Shown one piece after another: positions 1 through 6,603 of a stretch of DNA of 64,000 nt. Each line of letters starts with the position of its first letter. Within the stretch, counting starts at the first letter, position 1. Under the pieces are notes generated by a model that saw only the letters and a list, made by a program, of their open reading frames with translations, was not told where the DNA came from and did not search any database. Position numbers and translations under genes: made by a program. The DNA lies in NCBI GenBank assembly GCA_035403465.1, contig DAONFG010000007.1, positions 42,657 through 106,656 of the forward strand, read 5' to 3'. This DNA comes from JAAYBQ01 sp035403465 (GTDB lineage Bacteria; Spirochaetota; UBA4802; UBA5550).

Positions 1-4
1 CCCG

Positions 5-1345
5 ATGAATATATGTCTCGTAAATCCGCCGATTGAGGATTTTTATACTACCGGTATACGGCGGCAGCCGCTGGGTCTGCTGTACATTGCATCTGCGCTT
101 AAGAGTGCGGGTTACACTACATCGCTCCTTAATTGCCACACAAAAAAACGAAGCGTAATGGAGATGCCTGCTGAATTCAGCTACCTGAAAGAATTCATGT
201 ATCCGCGGTCAGCCTGCAGCTTTCCATTTGCAAACTATACACATTTCGGGATGAGCCGGCAGGAGATTGAAAAACGCATTAAAGAATCACGTGCCGACAT
301 CTACCTCGTGTCATCCATGTTCACAACATATTTTGAGGAGACTGTTCAGATCTTTGCTATCATAAAAAAACACCACCCCTGCGCGGTAATAGCGGCAGGT
401 GGACACCACGCATCGCTACACCCCGTGCACCTGCTTGAAAACGGTGCTGATTTCGTTATATACGGAGAGGGAGAAGTCCCCTCTGTCATGCTTGCGAGGA
501 TGATTGAACATGGCGGATCCCCGGAAGCTGTCCCGAACCTCTGCTGGATGGAGCAGGGCACGGTGAAAACATCGAACACAAAAATCATACCGGACATCAG
601 CACATTGAATATCCCCGACAGGAGGCTGCTCAGTCCTGCTTCAATGTGGGGCCATGGGAAAATCTTTACGACTATGATTGCATCACGGGGATGCCCGAAC
701 AGGTGCGGTTTCTGCACCTCTCGCATAGTATGGGGCAACAGCTACAGGAAACGTGAGTGTGGAGAGATCATATCCGAGATAAACTCCTGCGTCCTGGATT
801 ACGGCGCCCGGATAATAAACTTTGAAGACGACAACCTCTTTCCTTCGCGTGAACGTGCCGTTGCCCTGCTTGGCGCACTCATTAATGAACGTGATAAACA
901 TCCCTTCTACCCTGAATTTACAGCGATGAACGGCATCTCGATCGAAAAGCTTGACGAAGAGATTATACTTTTAATGAAACGGGCAGGCTTCAGGGAACTG
1001 GACATTTCACTTGTCAGCCGGTCGCCGGAGGTACAGAGAAAAGAGAGCAGGCCATTCAGCTCTGACCAGTTTATGAGAATTGCGCAGTACGCCCTTTCCT
1101 GTGGCTTCAATGTACGCGGTTACTTTATCCTGGGGCTCCCGGGTCAGTCAGTGGCAGAAGCCGATGATACAATAAGTTTCATGAAAAAATCTGGAATTTC
1201 AGTCTATCCTTCAGTATATTACAATGTATTCGCTCCGCAGACTGAATGGAAAATACAGAGGTCCTCGGCTTTTTTTAATGAAAGGGATGATTTCCCCAGG
1301 CATGATCTTGTAAGGTGTTTCAACAGGTGCAGAGCGGAATTTTAA
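5..1345 (+). CDS. B12-binding-domain radical SAM protein
   Basis: 446 residues. The N-terminal 170 residues look like a cobalamin-binding Rossmann domain, as in many radical SAM methyltransferases and cyclases; the usual position for a DxHxxG motif is not convincingly filled. The radical SAM core follows, with the CX3CX2C cluster at Cys230, Cys234 and Cys237 (RGCPNRCGFC). A later GLPGQ motif is typical of the SAM-binding barrel. Such proteins cleave S-adenosylmethionine with a 4Fe-4S cluster; the substrate cannot be read from sequence. The ATG lies 5 bases from the window edge, so an operon partner or an earlier start may lie upstream. Family certain, function open. Confidence 0.85.
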   Translation: MNICLVNPPIEDFYTTGIRRQPLGLLYIASALKSAGYTTSLLNCHTKKRSVMEMPAEFSYLKEFMYPRSACSFPFANYTHFGMSRQEIEKRIKESRADIYLVSSMFTTYFEETVQIFAIIKKHHPCAVIAAGGHHASLHPVHLLENGADFVIYGEGEVPSVMLARMIEHGGSPEAVPNLCWMEQGTVKTSNTKIIPDISTLNIPDRRLLSPASMWGHGKIFTTMIASRGCPNRCGFCTSRIVWGNSYRKRECGEIISEINSCVLDYGARIINFEDDNLFPSRERAVALLGALINERDKHPFYPEFTAMNGISIEKLDEEIILLMKRAGFRELDISLVSRSPEVQRKESRPFSSDQFMRIAQYALSCGFNVRGYFILGLPGQSVAEADDTISFMKKSGISVYPSVYYNVFAPQTEWKIQRSSAFFNERDDFPRHDLVRCFNRCRAEF

Positions 1346-1407
1346 AAAGCTATTGATTTTTATACTATATAAATTATCATAATGTAACTAATTCCGGCAG
1401 GTCCATA

Positions 1408-2190
1408 TTGTTGCAGAATAATCATAAAAAAGAATTCTCCAGGCTTAGAAAAAAACTCATACTCTATTTTATACTCATCTCGGTGGTTTCCATTTCGGTC
1501 AGTGCCGAGATAATTTTTGAGTTCAGCTCAGGGAGACTTAAAAATGAAATCAGGGAGAACCTCATAGTCTCTCTCAGCAGTTCGGTTTCGCCGGCCATTG
1601 TGCAGAAGGTCGGAGTAGAGAACCTTGACTCCGCAGTAAGCAGGCCGCTTACAACCCTCCGGAACAGGATGATCCTGCTGCTCCTGGTCATATTCTCCTG
1701 TATTGTCGGCGCTTTTATCCTTTTTACACGCGACATTGTTTCACCGATGGACGGGATTGTAGAAGCAACGAAAAAGATTGCCGATGGAGACCTGACTGTT
1801 CTGGTGCCTGTCATGAGCGACGATGAGATCGGCCAGATCGCAAAACTTATAAACGACATGAACGTTAACTTACAGGATATGGTTATGCAGATCAGGGGCG
1901 AGATCGGCAGGCACAAGAAAAAAATCCGCGAAGCCACGGACAAGATAATTTTCATGGGGCATGTGGAATCGGCAGTAGAGATAATAGACAACAAACTGAT
2001 GAAGCTTTCTGATTTTAAAAAAATGATACGCCTCAGCGGCGATGTTGTGAAAATTCTTGAACTTATGCTTGAAGACCTTTCCGCTCTTGAAACATTTGTT
2101 CGCATGTACAAGACTTACGCGATTCATCCTGAAATAGAACAAAAAGAGATCGACAATGTCATGAATGAATATTTCGAGGATGATGAATAG
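1408..2190 (+). CDS. HAMP-domain membrane protein without output domain
   Basis: 260 residues from a TTG start; no in-frame ATG occurs before residue 88, inside the second membrane helix, so TTG is favoured. A GGCAGG lies about 8 bases upstream. It has two membrane segments (about 15-37 and 87-108) around a short, roughly 50-residue periplasmic loop, then a HAMP domain (about 109-160) and a helical, coiled-coil-like C-terminus to 260. There is no kinase, cyclase or MCP signalling domain. HAMP domains normally relay motion to an attached output, so the partner may be a separate protein. The MCP-like gene two places downstream (2991-4679), which has no HAMP, is a candidate. Spacing to the next gene is 8 bases, so these are probably co-transcribed. 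Confidence 0.75.
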   Translation: MLQNNHKKEFSRLRKKLILYFILISVVSISVSAEIIFEFSSGRLKNEIRENLIVSLSSSVSPAIVQKVGVENLDSAVSRPLTTLRNRMILLLLVIFSCIVGAFILFTRDIVSPMDGIVEATKKIADGDLTVLVPVMSDDEIGQIAKLINDMNVNLQDMVMQIRGEIGRHKKKIREATDKIIFMGHVESAVEIIDNKLMKLSDFKKMIRLSGDVVKILELMLEDLSALETFVRMYKTYAIHPEIEQKEIDNVMNEYFEDDE

Positions 2191-2198
2191 GAGACCCC

Positions 2199-2975
2199 AT
2201 GAGTTTTGAATACTGGTACATGTTTCCTGTTGCAGTGACCATAGCAGTGCTGGCCAACTCCTCCGGTTTTTCCGGCGGGGTCCTGTTTCAGCCCATATTC
2301 AACCTTGTCCTGAACCTGCCCATACAGACATCTGTTGCAACTGGAATAGCAACAGAAACCGTCGGTATGACAAGCGGCGCAATAAGGTATATCTACTACA
2401 ACATGGTTGAACTCTCACTTGGATTCACTATGCTCATGCTTGCAATACCCGGGATTGTAATCGGCAACCACGCGCTGATTGTGATTAATGGCGACCTGCT
2501 CAAATTCATACTGGGTTTTATAATTATTTTTGTGGCCTCAATGCAGTTTGTCAACGCTGTCCGCAAATCATACGGCAAACGGGACCATGTACCGGTTGAA
2601 GACATATACCCCCTTATGTGGGTCCCCCCTATTGCGGGTTTTTTTTCCGCATCAACAGGGACCGGTGTATGCGAACTGTCGCAGCCGCTTCTTGAAAAGG
2701 GACTTAACCTGAAAACAAAGAGGGCAAACGCCACAGCAATCCTTGTCGAAGCATCGGCTGACTGGGTCATTACCATCCTGAACCTCCAGGCCGGGATGAT
2801 AATGTGGAAACTGTGGATCTTCACCGGTGCAGGTGTTATCATCGGCGGACAGATAGGCCCGTATATCTCGCGTTTTCTTCCCGACAGGCTGATCAAGATT
2901 ATCTTTTCACTCGCTGTTATTATCATCGGTTCATTCTATTTATATAAAGGTTTTATCTGGTTAAAAAACATGTAA
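2199..2975 (+). CDS. TauE/SafE family permease
   Basis: 258 residues with about eight hydrophobic segments and the gly-rich N-terminal repeat of the TauE/SafE (DUF81) family: FSGGVLFQP early, then ATGIATETVGMTSG. Members move sulfite, taurine-derived organosulfur compounds or other small anions across the inner membrane; substrate here is unknown. A TAGGAGA Shine-Dalgarno sits 5 bases before the ATG. It lies between a HAMP-only protein and a 7TM MCP-like protein with gaps of 8 and 15 bases, which suggests a sensing module tied to transport of one solute. Family assignment is good; the signalling link is inference. Confidence 0.85.
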   Translation: MSFEYWYMFPVAVTIAVLANSSGFSGGVLFQPIFNLVLNLPIQTSVATGIATETVGMTSGAIRYIYYNMVELSLGFTMLMLAIPGIVIGNHALIVINGDLLKFILGFIIIFVASMQFVNAVRKSYGKRDHVPVEDIYPLMWVPPIAGFFSASTGTGVCELSQPLLEKGLNLKTKRANATAILVEASADWVITILNLQAGMIMWKLWIFTGAGVIIGGQIGPYISRFLPDRLIKIIFSLAVIIIGSFYLYKGFIWLKNM

Positions 2976-2990
2976 CTGCGGCGGAGGGGC

Positions 2991-4679
2991 ATGGGAATTT
3001 TAGCTTTTCTTGAGAGTCCTGGCGGAATCACGGTTCTCCACTCGCTGCAGGCAGTTCTCTTTTCGATCATGGTCTACATACTTGCTGCGGAATACCGGCG
3101 TACAAGAGACTCATCGCTTGTATATAAACTCCTGGCGTCGTGCAGCATAACACTGATTAGCGCCGGCACAGCTGTCATAAGCATATTGTCGGTGTTATAT
3201 GGAATAGCAGCAGGAGAAAAATATTTTCCGCTGTTGTTCAACGCGCTCTTTGCACTCAATGTACTCTTCCTCGCGCGGGCGTTCACATACGATCATGTTT
3301 CTAACAGGCGGCGTTTTTCGCTGATTATAAATTCAGGGATGGTGCTCGCCGTAGTGGTTTATGTTCTGGCGCAGATCTACTGGATCAGGGTGTACAGTCC
3401 GGGCATGCTGTTTATCAGGTCAGGTGCACAGATACTCTTTTCGTCTTTTTTTATTATCACGCTCTCATTCTCGATCTATTTCATGGCACGGTTCAGAAAA
3501 AAGTACAAGTTCAGGCTGATCACCGGATTCTTTTCTATTGCAGTGGTCCAGGTTATCGTTGTTTATATTGCTGCAAACGATACTGTTCCTCCAATGCTCG
3601 GGGTTATCCGGGCTGCGGCGCCCATACTTGTGCCATTGATGTTTACAAGCGTCGTGTTCAAGGAGCTGATCGAACGTGTTGTATCCCTGGTCGACAGCAT
3701 ACGCCTCACCTTTGAGCAGCAGCGGGAACTCACAAGTGAACTCATCAGGATCGGCAGCGACCTCTCATCCATGTCCGATACACTTGTTAAAAGCGCCATG
3801 GACGGCTGGAGTAAACTTTCGCTCGTCGTGGAACTCATAAGAAAGCAGATAGAAGACAGCGACAACCTTATAGGCATTTCATCCAATGCACGCGGTTATT
3901 TTTCAGGATTTGACCCGGAACTCCTTAACTCGCTTCTTAACAAACTAAAAGCGGCCATGCTTGAACAGCCGCTTTCAACAGCTTCAAGGGATGAAGATCT
4001 CCACGGGAAACTTGCAGATAAACTGAACGGCAGCATTGAACTGGTTCAGCGCATGTACGGACATGCAGTAAGACTTCAACAGATGATCCCGGCCATCAGC
4101 AGCTTCGTTGACGAAATAGATGATATATCGGACAGGACCAGTATGCTTGCGCTCAACGCATCGATTGAGGCCGCGCGCGCAGGTGAGCACGGCTGGGGCT
4201 TCGCAATTGTTGCAGATGAGGTGAGCAGGCTTTCCGAAAGTTCGATCGAGGGCGCAAAAAAATTCAGGGGCGAGATACGTTCACTGGCAGGGTATCTAAC
4301 ATTGTCGATTGAAAGCGCTTATTCGCTCCGCGAAAGTATCCAGGGTACGGCAGCATCAATCCCCATACTTTTAAATAAAGAAATGCAGCCTGCAGACCGG
4401 GAACCGCTGCTTATGACCCTGGACGAGATTAAAAACCTGATTGCCAGGTACAGCGGAATTATTTCAGGAATATTCCGGGAGGCTGAATTCATATCACTTA
4501 TAACCGGAAAAAATGTGGAACACTCAAATGAAATGAAAACCAAGATAAGCGAGCACATACGCAACCTTGAATCAATAGCCGGGATAAGCGACCAGATAAA
4601 CGAACTCATTGCAAACCTGAACGGCAAGATAAACGGCCTTATACAGAATTCCGCAGAGCTTGAGAAGCTGCTCAAATAG
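2991..4679 (+). CDS. 7TM protein with methyl-accepting chemotaxis signalling domain
   Basis: 562 residues. The first 230 hold about seven hydrophobic helices with almost no periplasmic sensor domain. A long helical region follows, with the highly conserved MCP hairpin at about 378-418 (DRTSMLALNASIEAARAGE, then FAIVADEVSRLSE). MCP signalling domains dock CheA/CheW. There is no HAMP domain between the membrane part and the signalling helix, which is unusual, and a HAMP-only protein is encoded two genes upstream. A GGAGG precedes the ATG. The membrane part could sense a membrane-soluble or transported ligand, perhaps that of the adjacent TauE/SafE permease. The MCP call is firm, the partner idea is inference. 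Confidence 0.85.
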   Translation: MGILAFLESPGGITVLHSLQAVLFSIMVYILAAEYRRTRDSSLVYKLLASCSITLISAGTAVISILSVLYGIAAGEKYFPLLFNALFALNVLFLARAFTYDHVSNRRRFSLIINSGMVLAVVVYVLAQIYWIRVYSPGMLFIRSGAQILFSSFFIITLSFSIYFMARFRKKYKFRLITGFFSIAVVQVIVVYIAANDTVPPMLGVIRAAAPILVPLMFTSVVFKELIERVVSLVDSIRLTFEQQRELTSELIRIGSDLSSMSDTLVKSAMDGWSKLSLVVELIRKQIEDSDNLIGISSNARGYFSGFDPELLNSLLNKLKAAMLEQPLSTASRDEDLHGKLADKLNGSIELVQRMYGHAVRLQQMIPAISSFVDEIDDISDRTSMLALNASIEAARAGEHGWGFAIVADEVSRLSESSIEGAKKFRGEIRSLAGYLTLSIESAYSLRESIQGTAASIPILLNKEMQPADREPLLMTLDEIKNLIARYSGIISGIFREAEFISLITGKNVEHSNEMKTKISEHIRNLESIAGISDQINELIANLNGKINGLIQNSAELEKLLK

Positions 4680-5039
4680 GCTGCACCTGAAATAAAAATA
4701 TTTATTGTAATCCGGGTGAATTGCTGATAATTGCCGGGGTCAGAGCCTATCCTGAGACAGACAATTCAGCTTAACAAACAGTTCGGGTCCCCTGAAACAC
4801 CGGATGGTTAGTGGAGATGCCGGCATTGACTTTAAGTTCCGGCAGGCCCGCAATAATCATTATCTATTTTTGTTTAATATTTTTCTCCTGTTAGTGTTAG
4901 TACTTTATTATATTTCCGGTATGTTTTTATCACCGGATAAATGTATCCCACTGACTTTTACTGCACACTGATTGGCGTTTTTTTGTCGCGATCTGATCGG
5001 GCATAATGAGCTGAATCTAAACTATAAATGCGCACCTGT
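4680..5039. other. intergenic, convergent gene ends
   Basis: 360 bases between the convergent MCP-like and ankyrin genes. A short inverted repeat TGCCGG...CCGGCA spans about 4817-4846 without a T-tract on either side. I see no RNA gene, no convincing ORF and no clear terminator. Confidence 0.5.
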
Positions 5040-5588
5040 TTACATTGACTGCTGAATCATATATGCAACTTCTGCATTCCCGCGCTCAAGGGCAATTTCA
5101 TTCGCTGTTTTACCATCCCTGCTCAACACACTGACATCAGCTTTATTATCAAGAAGGGATTTTGCTGCACGCACATACCCATGATGAGCGCATCCGTGCA
5201 GCGGTGTATATCCGGTTTCAGGACTGAGCTCATTAATCCCCTCTCCGCTTGCCAGCAATCCCCCCATAAGCTGAAGCCATGTGCTTTCAGCTATATTTTT
5301 TTCTTCTATAGCCATGTTAATTTCAGCAATGCGGTTCTCATCGCCTATCCTGGCTAAAGCGATCTTTTTGACATTATCAGCCATTAATCTTTCTTCTACA
5401 GTTAAAGACAGAGAAATTGATCTCCTGATAAGATCTACTGCTTCTTCAACCCGCCCCAGATTAATCAAGGCAAACGACTTTCCCATCCGGGAGTTAAAAT
5501 GTAGAAAATCGCGCGTGAGCGCCTCATCCAGAAATAAAAGTGCTTTTTCAGTCTGTCCTGCCTGCATGGCAAGCGCACCCTTTGTCAT
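5040..5588 (-). CDS. TPR/ankyrin repeat protein, possibly 5'-truncated
   Basis: 182 residues. The first 65 resemble tetratricopeptide helices (ALAMQAGQTEKALLFLDEAL; LGRVEEAVDLIRRS). Residues 118-180 form two ankyrin repeats (TGYTPLHGCAHHGYVRAAK, then DGKTANEIALERGNAEVAY). No signal peptide is visible. The ATG has no good Shine-Dalgarno, whereas an ATG at 5629-5631 with AAGAGG upstream opens a 14-codon frame out of register with this one. The gene may therefore have lost its original 5' end, though no single indel I tried restores a long frame. The role is unknown; such repeats bind other proteins. Confidence 0.6.
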   Translation of the reverse strand: MTKGALAMQAGQTEKALLFLDEALTRDFLHFNSRMGKSFALINLGRVEEAVDLIRRSISLSLTVEERLMADNVKKIALARIGDENRIAEINMAIEEKNIAESTWLQLMGGLLASGEGINELSPETGYTPLHGCAHHGYVRAAKSLLDNKADVSVLSRDGKTANEIALERGNAEVAYMIQQSM

Positions 5589-5682
5589 TATCCGGTTTGT
5601 TTTTCATCGATAAAAAAACTTTGCTTTTTCATTAAGCCTCTTTATATATAGTTTGATATATTATAATCCCTGTATTAAACAA

Positions 5683-5704
5683 GGCTAACTTATAAAGGTT
5701 AGCC
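5683..5704 (-). terminator. hairpin after the 92-residue hypothetical
   Basis: Perfect 7-bp stem GGCTAAC/GTTAGCC with an 8-base loop. On the minus strand it is followed by TTGTTT. It lies 20 bases past the stop of the gene ending at 5724. Confidence 0.6.
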
Positions 5705-5723
5705 ATTTACCTTCCTGCATTTT

Positions 5724-6002
5724 TTAAAACAGGACAATTATTTCATACTGACCGCGCTGACCTAAAAACTGGTAGGATACTTTTTCCGGGACTTGCCATC
5801 CATTACTTTTCGCAGTTTCTTTAAAGATATTTATAACGTCCAGTTCACCTGGTCTTTCATTAATTGTCTGACAAGAAATAGGTGAATAAAAAAACTCAAA
5901 CCCGATTATTCTCTCATTGATAAGCATTTGAACGGCTTCTTTACCCATATCCTGCGGCGGTTTAAAACCTTCAATTCCTAAAACAACTATTCCTCTCTCC
6001 AT
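5724..6002 (-). CDS. hypothetical protein, 92 residues
   Basis: A small soluble protein that I do not recognise. It starts MERGIVVLGIEGF and ends in a beta-like YEIIVLF, suggesting a compact alpha/beta fold. A strong AAGGAG Shine-Dalgarno lies about 8 bases before the ATG, and a hairpin terminator follows the stop, so it is very likely a real, singly transcribed gene. The upstream palindrome at 6033-6059 may control it. There is no signal peptide or membrane segment, and no context clue beyond another small hypothetical upstream on the same strand. Confidence 0.65.
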   Translation of the reverse strand: MERGIVVLGIEGFKPPQDMGKEAVQMLINERIIGFEFFYSPISCQTINERPGELDVINIFKETAKSNGWQVPEKVSYQFLGQRGQYEIIVLF

Positions 6003-6032
6003 GGAATTACTCCTTAAAAAATGTTTGCTGAT

Positions 6033-6059
6033 ATTAAACTTTACTCCAAGAAGTTTAAT
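6033..6059. promoter_or_regulatory. perfect 9-bp palindrome upstream of hypothetical gene
   Basis: ATTAAACTT, 9-base spacer, AAGTTTAAT. It sits 31 bases before the ATG of the minus-strand gene starting at 6002 and 26 bases after the stop of the gene ending at 6085. No T-tract follows on the minus strand, which favours an operator over a terminator. Confidence 0.35.
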
Positions 6060-6084
6060 AAAAGTGCACTTGATGGTTTTATCA

Positions 6085-6456
6085 TTAAGGCATCCAATGG
6101 CCTATACCTCTGAAAAAATTGTTTAACATTCCTGAATATTCCATATTTTTTTGTGATGCAATTTCAATAGCCTTTCTCATGGTTGATTCCTCTCCTAATT
6201 CATACAGTGCTTTCCCGATTTTCTGGATTGCTTCCCATTGTGGATAATCTTTAATCAAGGGCCACTTGTTTTGACTCCCCCATGAATAGGCCTCATCCAT
6301 TTTTTCCGTTAATTGTTCTGCAAGTGAATAAACAGTAACCGGCATATCATATTCCTCCATAATTTCCAATTTACACAGCATCCAATCCGACCAATCCCCG
6401 GAAGACAATGACCCGGGGAGGGACATACTATTTTTAACAGCAGTGGCTAAAATCAA
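6085..6456 (-). CDS. hypothetical protein, up to 123 residues
   Basis: An unrecognised, probably all-helical protein (for example WEAIQKIGKALYELGEES). The only start giving the full length is TTG at 6456; an ATG at residue 11 (nt 6426) is the alternative, and neither has a visible Shine-Dalgarno. The N-terminal dozen residues may therefore not be translated, or the gene may be a truncated remnant. No signal peptide. It lies in a string of small minus-strand genes without functional context. Confidence 0.45.
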   Translation of the reverse strand: MILATAVKNSMSLPGSLSSGDWSDWMLCKLEIMEEYDMPVTVYSLAEQLTEKMDEAYSWGSQNKWPLIKDYPQWEAIQKIGKALYELGEESTMRKAIEIASQKNMEYSGMLNNFFRGIGHWMP

Positions 6457-6521
6457 GCTATCTTATTAAACATTAAACACTAATTCAAAGCAAGACATCC
6501 GGCGGGGAGGCGGAAAATGGC

Positions 6522-6567
6522 CATAAAAAAATATGGACATCCCGGCAAATTCCCGGAATGTCCATAT
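6522..6567 (-). terminator. intrinsic terminator of the hybrid kinase gene
   Basis: 15-bp stem ATATGGACATTCCGG pairing across a 7-base loop with a single G-T pair, followed on the minus strand by seven T residues. It begins 37 bases past the kinase stop codon. A sequence-related hairpin recurs at 13361-13405. Confidence 0.85.
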
Positions 6568-6603
6568 TCTACTATAGAAAAAATGTATTAATCAGGACTG
6601 TTA

